Shown piece after piece: positions 8,370-17,398 of a stretch of 64,000 nt of DNA. Location: assembly GCF_001651875.1 (NCBI RefSeq), contig NZ_LNQB01000065.1:46859-110858 (forward strand). Direction: 5' to 3'. How positions within the stretch are numbered: the stretch's first letter is position 1; each line of letters starts with the position of its first letter. Origin of the DNA: Sinorhizobium saheli (GTDB lineage Bacteria; Pseudomonadota; Alphaproteobacteria; Rhizobiales; Rhizobiaceae). The position numbers and the translations under genes were made by a program. The notes below the pieces were generated by a model, which was not told where the DNA came from, ran no database searches, and saw nothing but the letters and a program-made list of their open reading frames with translations.

Positions 8370-9290
8370 ATGGAGACGAAGCTTCTTACGGTGGACCCGA
8401 TCAAGGATGTCGAGGTCGTGCAGGCATTGGGCTCCGCCACGCGGATCGAAATCCTCAATCTCCTGCGCCTCAAGGGACCGCTGAACGTCAACGAGATTGC
8501 CGCCCATATGGGGCTGCCGCAGTCGACGACCGCGACGAACCTGAAGTCGCTCGAAAAGGCCGGCCTCATCCAGACGCATACGATGAAGGCGTCCAAGGGC
8601 AATCAGAAGATCTGTTCCAGCATCTACGGCGAGATCCTGATCCGCTTCGATGACCGCACCAACCTTTCGAACGACGTCGTGAGCGTCAGCATGCCGATCG
8701 GCCTCTTCACCGAGTTCGAGGTGGAGGCGCCGTGCGGACTATGCTCGGTCAACAACGTCATCGGCATGCTGGACGTCCAGGAGGTCTTCCTCGACCCGCA
8801 GCGCATGCAGGCGGCGCTCCTCTGGTTCACGCGCGGCTATGTCGAATACAAGTTCCCGAACAATGCCAAGGTCAGCGGCCGGCCGATCCGCAAGATCGAG
8901 TTCTCCGCGGAACTCAGCTCCGAAACGCCGGCGACGAACGCCAACTGGCCTTCCGACATTTCCATCTGGATCAACGGCATCAAGGCCGGCTACTGGACCT
9001 CCCCCGGCGACTTCGGCGATCGCCGGGGCATGTATTCCCCATCCTGGTGGAAACTCAGCGGGTCGCAATACGGCAAGCTCAAGACCTGGAGCATCGACGA
9101 ACGGGGCACCTGGATCGACGGCGCGATGGTGTCGACCCAGACGATAACCTCGCTCGGCATTCCGGACCATCATTCCATCCGCTTCCGCATCGGCATCGAC
9201 GAGAAGGCTGAGAACCCCGGCGGGCTCAACATCTTCGGCAAGGGCTTCGGCGATTTCGATCAGGATATCGTCATGACGATCTATTTCTGA
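8370..9290 (+). CDS. ArsR-type winged-helix transcriptional regulator with large C-terminal sensor domain
   Basis: Residues 15-80 form a winged helix of the ArsR type: ALGSATRIEILNLLRLKG, then the recognition helix around LPQSTTATNLKSLEKAGLI. The remaining 220 residues are not a metal-sensor tail. They include four cysteines (two in APCGLC), a Trp-rich region (ANWPSDISIWINGIKAG) and a beta-rich C-terminus, suggesting a sugar- or ligand-binding domain. Large ArsR-like proteins of this length are found next to arabinoside-utilisation genes. The gene follows the arabinoside operon in the same direction. It is the best candidate to bind the dyad at 2352-2372. Function as the local regulator is inferred. 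Confidence 0.8.
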   Translation: METKLLTVDPIKDVEVVQALGSATRIEILNLLRLKGPLNVNEIAAHMGLPQSTTATNLKSLEKAGLIQTHTMKASKGNQKICSSIYGEILIRFDDRTNLSNDVVSVSMPIGLFTEFEVEAPCGLCSVNNVIGMLDVQEVFLDPQRMQAALLWFTRGYVEYKFPNNAKVSGRPIRKIEFSAELSSETPATNANWPSDISIWINGIKAGYWTSPGDFGDRRGMYSPSWWKLSGSQYGKLKTWSIDERGTWIDGAMVSTQTITSLGIPDHHSIRFRIGIDEKAENPGGLNIFGKGFGDFDQDIVMTIYF

Positions 9291-9323
9291 GCGTCGAACC
9301 GCTTGTCGGCTGGCGGGCGACCC

Positions 9324-9620
9324 TCAGTAGGCCCGGGGCGGCACGAAGAGACAGATTGTTTTCCCGTAAGCCTTGCCCGCAGCCGAGCACCAATGATACG
9401 CGCCGTCCGGCGAAATGCGGACGCGGCTGTCGGCATAGGGGAGCACCTCGCCGGTGGCGTTGACAATGTAGCCCTGCGGGCGCTCGCTGATTGCCGTCCC
9501 GGCAACCTGGCGGCAATCCAGGTTCGAGCAACAGGCAGTCGGATATTGCCATCCGCTCGGAGCGTCATGGGCGAAGGCGGTGGTCGAGAGCCCCGCGAAA
9601 AAAAGGAAAAAAAGGCGCAT
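9324..9620 (-). CDS. Small secreted cysteine-rich protein
   Basis: The 98-residue product begins with a signal peptide (MRLFFLFFAGLSTTAFAHDA, cleavage after AFA). The mature part of about 80 residues has WQYPTACCSNLDC, with three cysteines, and later WCSAAGKAYGKTICLF, with two more. The CCS-x2-DC block is a recurring feature of small periplasmic proteins in Rhizobiales, which have no known function. An AAGGAG ribosome site 6 bases upstream fixes the ATG at 9620; the frame remains open upstream but has no ribosome site. It converges on the ArsR-type regulator gene with a 33-base gap. A role in metal or redox binding would be a guess. Confidence 0.75.
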   Translation of the reverse strand: MRLFFLFFAGLSTTAFAHDAPSGWQYPTACCSNLDCRQVAGTAISERPQGYIVNATGEVLPYADSRVRISPDGAYHWCSAAGKAYGKTICLFVPPRAY

Positions 9621-9830
9621 TGCAATCTCCTTGCAGGAGCAGCCGCCAAGTCTGTCCGGGACTGCAGCCGAAAGTGTCTGCGGGCGGCCAGCACCTCTCA
9701 TCGGCGCGCGAGGCGGCCGGCCGTTGAATGCCGCATGACTGTGTCCTTGAATCGGAGCCGATTTAAGGAAGCCGCGGCTAACCTACAAACATGCGGATTG
9801 CGGAAATGATCCAGCGCGCGATGCCGGCCT

Positions 9831-10871
9831 TCAACCGGCGGCGTCGAGCGTAAGCGCGTCGCTTTCGCCCTCGACGAGCTCCATCGGCCAGACGGCGTTC
9901 ACCAGGGCCTGCGGATAATGGTGCTTGAAGGCCGGCATCGTCGACAGCAGCGTCTCGGCAAGCGCGATGCCGAGTTCGCGCAGCTTCAGGCGGAAGCAGG
10001 TGAGCGGCGGCGAGAGGAAATGCGCCTGCGGGCTGTAGCGCCCGATCACCGCGATGTCACGGCCCGGCCGGACGCCCGCTTCGGAGAGCGCCTGGTAGAA
10101 GCCGACCGCGATCGTTTCGTTGACGAGCAGGATGGCCGTCGGCCGATCTTCGAGCGCCAGCAGGTCGCGCGCGATCTGGTACCCGCCGGCCTCGTTCGGC
10201 GTCGAGCGGAAGATCAACTCCTCGTCCAGCGCCAGGCCATGCGCGGCCAGGGCTTCGCGGCAGCGGTCGACGAAGATGTAGCCGAGATTGACGTCGTCAT
10301 GCGGGCGCGTGACGGCGATGCGGCGATGCCCGCGGGCGACAAGCCGGTCGATGGCGGCCTGGGCCATCCCCTCGAAATCGAGATCGAGCCATGGCCGGCC
10401 CGCGTCCGTCAGGCTTCGTCCGAGGGTTACGAAGGGAATGTTGCGCTCGGCCAGGAACTCGATGCGGGGATCGTGCCGCTGCGTCGCCGAGAGGATGAGA
10501 CCGTCGGCGAAGCCGCGCGCCACGACGCGCCTCAGATAGTCGCTCGGATCCTCCTCGGAGGAGCAGAGCAGGGCAACCAGGTCGAGCTGGTGCCTGGAGA
10601 AAACCGCCTGCACGCCGTCGAAGACGCTCATGAAGAAGGTGTCGCCCTGGCCGGTGATCTCCGTCCCCGTCTGCATCATGAAGCCGATGATGTTGGTGGT
10701 GCCCTGCCGCAGGCTGCGGCCCGACTGGTTGGGCACGTAGCCGAGCTCCGTGGCCGCCTCCAGCACGCGCCTGCGCGTCTCCTCATTGACGTCGGGGCGG
10801 CCGTTCAGCGCCCGCGAGACCGTTCCGATTGAGATGTCGAGATGCTGCGCCAGGCGCCGAATTCCCTTCAT
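9831..10871 (-). CDS. LacI-family transcriptional repressor
   Basis: The 346-residue protein has the N-terminal LacI helix-turn-helix (GIRRLAQHLDISIGTVSRAL at residues 3-22), the hinge region ending LGYVPNQSGRSLRQG, and a periplasmic-binding-protein-like sensor domain. GGAGGAA about 9 bases before the ATG at 10871 selects that start over the in-frame ATG at 10925. It is transcribed divergently from the six-gene operon starting at 11007. The intergenic region holds a perfect 20-bp palindrome centred on AACGTT, a typical LacI operator, so it probably represses both itself and that operon. The inducer is unknown but should be the sugar or derivative imported by the operon. Confidence 0.92.
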   Translation of the reverse strand: MKGIRRLAQHLDISIGTVSRALNGRPDVNEETRRRVLEAATELGYVPNQSGRSLRQGTTNIIGFMMQTGTEITGQGDTFFMSVFDGVQAVFSRHQLDLVALLCSSEEDPSDYLRRVVARGFADGLILSATQRHDPRIEFLAERNIPFVTLGRSLTDAGRPWLDLDFEGMAQAAIDRLVARGHRRIAVTRPHDDVNLGYIFVDRCREALAAHGLALDEELIFRSTPNEAGGYQIARDLLALEDRPTAILLVNETIAVGFYQALSEAGVRPGRDIAVIGRYSPQAHFLSPPLTCFRLKLRELGIALAETLLSTMPAFKHHYPQALVNAVWPMELVEGESDALTLDAAG

Positions 10872-10945
10872 GCGGAGCGCTTCCTCCTTCACAATCCGCC
10901 GACTCCTCCGAATCCCTATTGACATGTTTCAGAAAGGCCGCATAG

Positions 10946-10965
10946 TACCGTAAACGTTTACGGTA
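10946..10965 (+). promoter_or_regulatory. LacI-type operator, perfect 20-bp palindrome
   Basis: TACCGTAAACGTTTACGGTA is fully self-complementary and has the central CG step of LacI/GalR operators. It lies 42 bases before the GTG at 11007 and 75 bases before the divergent LacI ATG, a position suited to repress both promoters. Confidence 0.85.
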
Positions 10966-11006
10966 GCCGTAACAAGGCGAAATCGTAGGTTTGTGGGAGG
11001 AGAACA

Positions 11007-12035
11007 GTGATTTTGCGCGCAGTTCTGTGCGGGTGCGGAGCTATGGCCAAAGGCTGGGTCAAGGCGATTGCCGCAGACCCCGAGCTCCGGTCCGCAATCC
11101 GCATCGTCGGGCTTGTCGACGTGAACCCCGATGCCGCTCGCGCGCTTGCCGCAGAGTTTGACGTTCAGGGTGCCGTCATCGGTTCGGATCTCGATGCGGT
11201 GCTCGGCGAAACGAAGCCGGACATTCTCTTCGACATCGTCGTTCCCGCCGCCCGTCGCGATGTGGTCGCCACGGCGCTCCGGCACGGCTGCCACGTTCTC
11301 AGCGAGAAGCCGATGGCCGCGTCGCTCGAAGCCGGGCACGAATTGATCCGGCTCGCGGAGGAGGCGGGCAGGCTTCATGCGGTCGTCCAGAACCGCCGCT
11401 TCATCACGGGCGTCCGCCGCATCCGCCGCCTCGTCGAAAGCGGGGCGCTCGGCGAGGTGACGGCACTTCATTGCGATTTCTTCATCGGCGCGCATTTCGG
11501 CGGCTTTCGCGAGGAGATGGAGCATGTGCTGCTTCTCGACATGGCGATCCACACCTTCGACGCCGCCCGCTTCATTGCCGGCAAGACGCCGCTCGCCGCC
11601 TACTGCCACGAAGAAAACCCGCGCGGCTCCTGGTACGCGCACGGGGCGGCCGCGACGGCGATCTTCGAACTGTCGGACGGCGTGACCTTCACTTATCGCG
11701 GCTCCTGGTGCGCCGAGGGCGCCAATACGAGCTGGGAAAGCGCGTGGCGGATCATCGGCACCAGGGGCACGCTTACCTGGGACGGCGCCGACGATCTCCA
11801 GGCCAATGCGGTCGTCGGCAGCGAGGGGTTCCTGCGCGAGCTTGCGCCGATCGAGATTCCGGGGCCCGCCGATCCGCGTCAGACGCATGGCCACGCCAGC
11901 GTGATCGCCGATTTCGTCGCGGCGATCCGCAGCGGAACGAAGCCGGAAACGGCGGGCGACGACAACATCAACAGCCTTGCCATGGTGTTTGCGGCGATCG
12001 AGAGCGCCCGCACCCGGCAGCGCGTGACAATCTGA
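11007..12035 (+). CDS. Gfo/Idh/MocA-family NAD(P)-dependent oxidoreductase
   Basis: This 342-residue enzyme has an N-terminal Rossmann fold (VLCGCGAMAKGW, residues 6-17), the family motif SEKPMA near residue 100 and a C-terminal beta-sheet substrate domain with HTFDAARF. The GTG start at 11007 follows GGGAGGAG. The family oxidises or reduces sugars, inositols and sugar phosphates. It heads an operon with a TIM-barrel sugar isomerase/epimerase 11 bases downstream and an ABC sugar importer. Oxidoreductase-isomerase pairs of this sort occur in inositol and in 3-keto-glycoside pathways. Which one applies here cannot be read from the sequence. Confidence 0.88.
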   Translation: MILRAVLCGCGAMAKGWVKAIAADPELRSAIRIVGLVDVNPDAARALAAEFDVQGAVIGSDLDAVLGETKPDILFDIVVPAARRDVVATALRHGCHVLSEKPMAASLEAGHELIRLAEEAGRLHAVVQNRRFITGVRRIRRLVESGALGEVTALHCDFFIGAHFGGFREEMEHVLLLDMAIHTFDAARFIAGKTPLAAYCHEENPRGSWYAHGAAATAIFELSDGVTFTYRGSWCAEGANTSWESAWRIIGTRGTLTWDGADDLQANAVVGSEGFLRELAPIEIPGPADPRQTHGHASVIADFVAAIRSGTKPETAGDDNINSLAMVFAAIESARTRQRVTI

Positions 12036-12046
12036 AGAGGTATCCG

Positions 12047-12943
12047 GTGAGCAATCCAGCCAAGTCCATCCGCATCGGCACCATGGTCAGCGCCACCAAG
12101 GGCGAAGCCGCAAAGCGCATCGGCGAGATCGCCGACCTCGGCTTCGAGAGCTTCGAGCCGTTCTTCTGGCAGACCACCAACGGCCAGGACCTCGCCGAGC
12201 TCGGCAAACGCTGCCTTGAGGCGATCGGCGACCGCGACATCACCATCTCGACCATCGGCATGTTCGGCAATCCGCTCGAGGAAACCCAGATCGATCTCGA
12301 GACGCTCGAAGGCTGGCAAGCCTGCATCGACAACGCCCACCATTTCGGCGCGACCTGCGTCGCGGGTTTCACCGGTCGTGTCCGCGGGCGGCCGCTCACC
12401 GACAGCCTGCCGCGATACCGCAAGGTCTGGCGCGAGCTTGCCGCACGCGCCGCCGACAAGGGCGTGAAGATCGCCTTTGAGAACTGCGCCATGGACGGCA
12501 ATTGGGCAACCGGCGACTGGAACATCGCGCACAATCCGGATGCCTGGGAGCTGATCTTCAACGAGACGCCGGACGACCATCTCGGCCTCGAATGGGAGCC
12601 CTGCCACCAGATGGTCTACCTTATCGATCCGTTGCCGCAGATCCGCAAATGGGCCCAAAAGATTTTCCATGTGCACGGCAAGGACGCGACCATCCGCTGG
12701 GACGTCATCCGCGAGCATGGCATCTTCGGCAAGGAGCAATTCGTCTTCATGCGCACCCCCGGCTTCGGCGACAGCAACTGGACCGACATCATCTCCGAAC
12801 TCCGGCTCGCCGGCTGGTCCGGGTCGATCGACATCGAGGGCTGGCACGACCCGGTCTACCGCGACGCGCTGGAAATGACCGGCCAGGTGCACGCCTTGAA
12901 TTACCTGAAACGATGCCGCGGCGGCGATTTCATCGCGGCCTGA
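12047..12943 (+). CDS. Sugar phosphate isomerase/epimerase-like TIM-barrel protein
   Basis: The 298-residue product belongs to the xylose-isomerase-like TIM barrel (AP endonuclease 2) superfamily. Metal-ligand motifs are seen in order: FENCAMDGNW, LEWEPCHQMV, HVHGKD and SIDIEGWHDP. They supply the Glu/His/Asp ligands of a divalent-metal site. The start is a GTG at 12047, preceded by GAAGAGG and 11 bases after the oxidoreductase stop. The upstream continuation of the frame overlaps the preceding gene and is not coding. With the Gfo/Idh partner it probably processes the imported sugar; the reaction could be isomerisation, epimerisation or, in the 3-keto-glycoside pathway, elimination. Confidence 0.87.
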   Translation: MSNPAKSIRIGTMVSATKGEAAKRIGEIADLGFESFEPFFWQTTNGQDLAELGKRCLEAIGDRDITISTIGMFGNPLEETQIDLETLEGWQACIDNAHHFGATCVAGFTGRVRGRPLTDSLPRYRKVWRELAARAADKGVKIAFENCAMDGNWATGDWNIAHNPDAWELIFNETPDDHLGLEWEPCHQMVYLIDPLPQIRKWAQKIFHVHGKDATIRWDVIREHGIFGKEQFVFMRTPGFGDSNWTDIISELRLAGWSGSIDIEGWHDPVYRDALEMTGQVHALNYLKRCRGGDFIAA

Positions 12944-13003
12944 CACATGCCTGATGGCCGGCGTGGAGGGCGCCGGCTGCGGGATAACCAAGAGGAGGAG
13001 TCT

Positions 13004-14236
13004 ATGGGTATCCGCAGATATGCAATGCTGGGCGTGTTCGCCCTTGCCAGTGTCTCGTTATCGGCCCTGTCGGCAAGCGCCGAGGACGTGACGATCAGCG
13101 TCTGGTCGCTTGACCGCGACATTCAGCCGGCGCCGAACCTGATCAATGATTTCAACAAGCTCAATACGGGAATTAAAGTCGAATATCGGCAGATCCAGTT
13201 CGACGACGTCGTCAGCGAGGCGATGCGCGCCTACTCGACCGGACAGGCGCCGGACATCATCGCCGTCGACAATCCCGAGCACGCGCTCTTTTCTTCGCGC
13301 GGCGCCTTTCTCGACCTCACCGACATGATCGCGAAATCCTCGGTGGTGAAGACCGAGAACTATTTTCCCGGGCCGCTCGCTTCGGTGACGTGGGACGGGA
13401 AATATTACGGCATCCCCAAGGCGACCAACACCATCGCCCTCTTCTACAACAAGGATATGTTCAAGGCGAAGGGCCTCGACCCGGACAAGCCGCCGCAGAC
13501 CTGGGACGAACTCGTCGAGGCCGCGCGCAAGCTGACGGACCCGGCCGCAAACGTGTACGGCCTTGCCTTCTCCGCCAAGGCGAACGAGGAGGGGACGTTC
13601 CAGTTCCTGCCCTGGGCGCAGATGGCGGGCGGCGGTTACGACAAGATCAATTCCGAGGGCGCGGTGAAGGCGCTCGACCTCTGGAAGACGATCCTGGACG
13701 AGAAGCTCGCGTCGCCCGACACGCTGACGCGCGGCCAGTGGGATTCGACCGGCACGTTCAATTCCGGCAATGCAGCCATGGCGATTTCCGGTCCATGGGA
13801 ACTCGATCGCATGATCAAGGAGGCGAAGTTCGACTGGGGTGTCGCGCTGCTGCCGGTGCCGGCGCTCGGCGCCGAGCGTTCCTCGGCCATGGGCGATTTT
13901 AACTGGGCGATCTTTTCCAGCACCGAGCATCCGCAGGAGGCTTTCAAGGTTCTCGAGTATTTCGTCTCGCAGGACGACAGGATGTTCAAGGATTTCGGTC
14001 AGTTGCCGGCGCGTTCCGACATATCCATCCCGGCGACCGGCGAGCCCTTGAAGGATGCGGCGCTCAAGGTTTTCCTGGAGCAGTTGAAATATGCCAAGCC
14101 GCGCGGCCCGCACCCGGAATGGCCGAAGATCTCCAAGGCGATCCAGGACGCGATCCAGGCTGCCTTGACCGGCCAGATGAGCTCCAAGGAGGCGCTCGAC
14201 CAGGCGGCCGAGAAGATCAAGGCGGTCCTGGGCTGA
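13004..14236 (+). CDS. Sugar ABC transporter substrate-binding protein (family 1)
   Basis: This periplasmic binding protein of 410 residues starts at the ATG at 13004 after AAGAGGAGGAG. It has a Sec signal of about 25 residues ending SASAEDV. The family-1 fold is recognisable: [19 protein letters not shown], then [28 protein letters not shown], and [14 protein letters not shown] in the C-lobe. Its length is normal, which makes it a useful comparison for the shortened homologue at 5247. It precedes its permeases by 103 bases containing a hairpin. The ligand is unknown. Confidence 0.93.
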   Translation: MGIRRYAMLGVFALASVSLSALSASAEDVTISVWSLDRDIQPAPNLINDFNKLNTGIKVEYRQIQFDDVVSEAMRAYSTGQAPDIIAVDNPEHALFSSRGAFLDLTDMIAKSSVVKTENYFPGPLASVTWDGKYYGIPKATNTIALFYNKDMFKAKGLDPDKPPQTWDELVEAARKLTDPAANVYGLAFSAKANEEGTFQFLPWAQMAGGGYDKINSEGAVKALDLWKTILDEKLASPDTLTRGQWDSTGTFNSGNAAMAISGPWELDRMIKEAKFDWGVALLPVPALGAERSSAMGDFNWAIFSSTEHPQEAFKVLEYFVSQDDRMFKDFGQLPARSDISIPATGEPLKDAALKVFLEQLKYAKPRGPHPEWPKISKAIQDAIQAALTGQMSSKEALDQAAEKIKAVLG

Positions 14237-14290
14237 TCGTTCACCGGCGGAGCCCACGCCCGGTATCCGTCCTCGTTTCCTCCCGAGAAA

Positions 14291-14319
14291 GGCGATCTCC
14301 GGCTCCGGCCGGGATCGCC
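14291..14319 (+). other. Intercistronic hairpin between binding-protein and permease genes
   Basis: GGCGATC (14291-14297) and GATCGCC (14313-14319) form a stem around a GC-rich loop. It occupies the same operon position as the stem at 6359. Confidence 0.45.
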
Positions 14320-14339
14320 TGCGGGAAGGGGGATAGCCA

Positions 14340-15242
14340 ATGAAGAGAATTCTAGCCAGTGTGACGGACGGGAAGGGCTTCGATATCGGCCTCGTCCTGT
14401 TGCCGCTCGCCTTCCTGCTCGTCCTTTCCGGACTGCCGCTCGTCTACAACGTCGTGATGAGCTTCCAGGAGGTCGACATGTTCAGCCTCGGAACCTTCGC
14501 GCGCCCCTTCGTCGGCTTCAAGAACTATGTCGACCTGTTCTCGCAGCCCGAAACCCGGCCCATTCTCCTCAACACCGCGCTCTTCGTCAGCGCCTCGATC
14601 GCCGGCCAGTTCCTCATTGGCTTCGGTCTTGCCCTGTTCTTCTCGATGAACTTTCCGGGCGCATCCTGGCTTCGCGGGCTTTTTCTCGTCTCCTGGGTCA
14701 TGCCCGGCCTCGTCGTCGGCGCGATCTGGAACTGGATTCTCTCGGGCGATTTCGGCGTCCTCAACTTCTTCCTGCGGGAGACGGGGATCATAGACGGCAA
14801 TATCTTCTGGCGCTCCGATCCGCATTATTCGCTCTGGGCGGTGATCATCGCCAATATCTGGCTTGGCACATCCTTCAACATGATCCTGCTTTCGGTGGGG
14901 CTGTCGGGGATACCGAAGGATCTTTATGAGGCGGCCGAGCTTGACGGCGCCAATGCCCTGCAGCGCTTCTTCACGATCACCCTGCCGATGATGCGCTCGA
15001 CGATCGGCGCGATTATCGCGCTCGGCTTGATATTCACGCTGCAGCAGTTCGACCTTTTCGCCGGGATCACCTCCGGCGGGCCGAACAACTCGTCCAACGT
15101 GACGCAATATTGGGCCTGGGACCTTTCGTTCCGGCAATACGACTTCGCCAAGGGGGCGACGATCTCGGTGATCATGATCGTCTTCGTGATGCTCGCTTCC
15201 GTCGTCTATGTGCGCTCCACACGCCATGAGGTCCGGGGATGA
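14340..15242 (+). CDS. Sugar ABC transporter permease (MalF-like)
   Basis: This is a 300-residue inner-membrane permease with six predicted helices. The EAA-type coupling loop DLYEAAELDGANALQRFFTI is near residue 200. Overlap of its stop with the next start (ATGA at 15239-15242) shows translational coupling to the second permease. It forms half of the channel for the importer whose binding protein is encoded at 13004. Confidence 0.92.
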   Translation: MKRILASVTDGKGFDIGLVLLPLAFLLVLSGLPLVYNVVMSFQEVDMFSLGTFARPFVGFKNYVDLFSQPETRPILLNTALFVSASIAGQFLIGFGLALFFSMNFPGASWLRGLFLVSWVMPGLVVGAIWNWILSGDFGVLNFFLRETGIIDGNIFWRSDPHYSLWAVIIANIWLGTSFNMILLSVGLSGIPKDLYEAAELDGANALQRFFTITLPMMRSTIGAIIALGLIFTLQQFDLFAGITSGGPNNSSNVTQYWAWDLSFRQYDFAKGATISVIMIVFVMLASVVYVRSTRHEVRG

Positions 15243-16066
15243 GCGATCAAATGCGCAACCGCCTGATGCTCGCCGTCGCGCTGGTGCTGGCGGCGATCTA
15301 TCTCTTTCCGCTCTACTGGATGTACATCACCGCGCTGAAGACCGGCTCGGCGATGTTCGCGACGCCGCCGAAATTCCTGCCCAGCGAGCCGCAATGGAGC
15401 ATCTACGCCCATGTCTGGGAAAGCCGGAACATGGGGCGCTACCTCTGGAACTCGCTGGTGATCGCGCTCGGTGCCGTTTCACTCATCGCGGTGCTCGGCG
15501 TCGGCTGCGCCTATGTCCTCGCCCGTTATCGCAGCGTCTGGGTCGATATCGGGCTGTTCCTGATCCTGATGCTGCAGGTGCTGCCGGCGTCGCTGATGGT
15601 GACGCCGATCTTCGTCGGCTTCTCGCAGTTCGGCCTGCTCGACACACCGCGGCTTGCGGTCATCCTGGCGATCGCCGCGAAAAGCATGCCCTTCTTCGTC
15701 GTCCTTGTCAGGGCGACCTTCATGAGCGTGCCGATGGAGCTCGAAGAGGCCGCGCTCGTCGACGGCAATTCGCGCTTCGGCGCCTTCTTCAACATCGTGC
15801 TGCCGCTGGCCAGGAACGGCATTCTCGTGAGCGCGATCCTGATCTTCATGCAGGCCTTCGGCGAGTTCGTCTATTCGAAGTCGATGATCCAGGCCGTCGA
15901 ACTGCAGCCGGCAAGCGTCGGGCTCAACTCCTTCATGGGGCCGAACACCAATGAATGGAACAACATCATGGCCTATGCCACGATCTATGTGACGCCCGTT
16001 CTCGCCGTCTTCATCCTCTTGCAGCGCCGCATCGTTTCCGGCCTCACCTCGGGAGCCCTCAAATGA
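15239..16066 (+). CDS. Sugar ABC transporter permease (MalG-like)
   Basis: The product has 275 residues and six predicted helices. The coupling loop reads MELEEAALVDGNSRFGAFFN. An early FPLYWMYITALKTGSAMF segment is typical of the MalG partner. Both ends overlap neighbours by ATGA, so the permease-permease-ATPase part of the operon is tightly coupled. Confidence 0.92.
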   Translation: MSDQMRNRLMLAVALVLAAIYLFPLYWMYITALKTGSAMFATPPKFLPSEPQWSIYAHVWESRNMGRYLWNSLVIALGAVSLIAVLGVGCAYVLARYRSVWVDIGLFLILMLQVLPASLMVTPIFVGFSQFGLLDTPRLAVILAIAAKSMPFFVVLVRATFMSVPMELEEAALVDGNSRFGAFFNIVLPLARNGILVSAILIFMQAFGEFVYSKSMIQAVELQPASVGLNSFMGPNTNEWNNIMAYATIYVTPVLAVFILLQRRIVSGLTSGALK

Positions 16067-17214
16067 CCCTTCAGATCGAGCTCAACGGCGTCAACAAGTT
16101 CTACGGTGCCTTTCATGCCTTGAAGGACATCAACCTCGCGATAGAGGAGGGGACCTTCGTCGCGCTCGTCGGGCCTTCCGGCTGCGGCAAGTCCACGCTG
16201 CTCAGGTCGCTTGCCGGGCTCGAGAAGATCTCGACGGGCGAGATGAAGATCGCCGGCGCGCTGATGAACAACGTCCCGCCGCGCAAGCGCGACGTCGCCA
16301 TGGTGTTCCAGTCCTACGCGCTCTATCCGCACATGACGGTCGAGGAGAACCTGACCTACAGCCTGCGCATCCGTGGCGTGAAGAAGGCCGAGGCCCTGAA
16401 GGCGGCGGCGGACGTGGCGGCGACCACCGGTCTCACGCACCTCATGAAGCGCTATCCGCGCGAACTCTCCGGCGGCCAGCGCCAGCGCGTGGCGATGAGC
16501 CGCGCCATCATCCGCCACCCGAAGGCGTTCCTCTTCGACGAGCCGCTGTCGAACCTCGATGCGGCGCTGCGCGTGCACATGCGCAAGGAGATCCGGGCGC
16601 TGCACGACCGGCTGCACGCGACCTCGGTCTACGTCACGCACGATCAGATCGAGGCGATGACCATGGCCGATCACGTCGTCGTCATGCGCGACGGCGTCAT
16701 CGAGCAGCAGGGCCGCCCGCTCGACCTCTACGACCGGCCGGCCAACCGCTTCGTCGCGGGCTTTATCGGCTCGCCGGCCATGAACTTCATCCCGGCGATC
16801 GTCGGCGAGGACGGCATGCATGCGGTTCTCGACCTCGGGGCGACGCGGGCGCGGCTCGCCCTTGCCGCGCCACTCGCCGCCGGCGTCGCGGTGACCGTCG
16901 GCATCCGCCCGGAACACATCCGCATCGTCGCGAGCGGAGAGGGTGCCTTCGATGTCCCCGTCGGCTTCGTCGAGTCGACCGGCTCCGCCACCTACGTCAC
17001 CTCGGCGACGCGACCGGAACTGACGGTCGTCGAAACCGGGCGTCCGGACATTGCAAGCGGCGAACGCGTCGGGCTCGCGATCGAGCCGACGCAGCTCCAT
17101 CTCTTCGACGCCGACACGGGCAAGCGGCTCGAGGTCGCGAGGGCAGCCGGCGTGATGCGTTTTGCGCCCCGGGCCGCCGCTCATCCCGCTGCCGCGACCT
17201 TCTCCCCGTCCTGA
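16063..17214 (+). CDS. Sugar ABC transporter ATP-binding protein (MalK/UgpC type)
   Basis: This 383-residue ATPase has Walker A GPSGCGKST at residues 37-45, signature LSGGQRQRVAMSR from 135, Walker B AFLFDEPLSNLD and THDQIEAMTM as switch region. The C-terminal regulatory domain includes GFIGSPAMNF and VGIRPEHI. The last dozen residues (AAAHPAAATFSPS) are encoded by the beginning of a mosaic repeat, and the stop codon lies in the loop of its hairpin, so the tail was probably altered by repeat insertion. It is the last gene of the operon and serves the importer encoded at 13004-16066. Confidence 0.93.
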   Translation: MTLQIELNGVNKFYGAFHALKDINLAIEEGTFVALVGPSGCGKSTLLRSLAGLEKISTGEMKIAGALMNNVPPRKRDVAMVFQSYALYPHMTVEENLTYSLRIRGVKKAEALKAAADVAATTGLTHLMKRYPRELSGGQRQRVAMSRAIIRHPKAFLFDEPLSNLDAALRVHMRKEIRALHDRLHATSVYVTHDQIEAMTMADHVVVMRDGVIEQQGRPLDLYDRPANRFVAGFIGSPAMNFIPAIVGEDGMHAVLDLGATRARLALAAPLAAGVAVTVGIRPEHIRIVASGEGAFDVPVGFVESTGSATYVTSATRPELTVVETGRPDIASGERVGLAIEPTQLHLFDADTGKRLEVARAAGVMRFAPRAAAHPAAATFSPS

Positions 17215-17370
17215 CGGGGAGAAGGGGACCCGCGGCGCCGCCTGCGTCCCCGTCCCCCTCCGCGAGCGCTGGAGTTGGCGCCGGAACGTTGCCGCGAGTC
17301 TCCTTCGCCCCGCTCGCGGGGCGAGGGTAGCCGGCAGGCCGGATGAGGGGCCAATCCCACGCCCTAATCC
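17195..17370 (+). repeat. GC-rich rhizobial-type mosaic repeat with two hairpins
   Basis: CCTTCTCCCCGT and ACGGGGAGAAGG (17198-17209, 17214-17225) form a perfect 12-bp stem with a 4-base loop. A second stem uses TCGCCCCG and CGGGGCGA at about 17305-17323, followed by GCCGGCAGGCCGGATGAGGG. This combination is a familiar intergenic repeat of rhizobia; I do not assign a family name. It overlaps the last codons of the ATPase gene and lies between it and the convergent GntR gene, where it could also act as a terminator. Confidence 0.75.
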
Positions 17371-17398
17371 TCGAAACAGTTGAAGTATCCTGCCCCCG

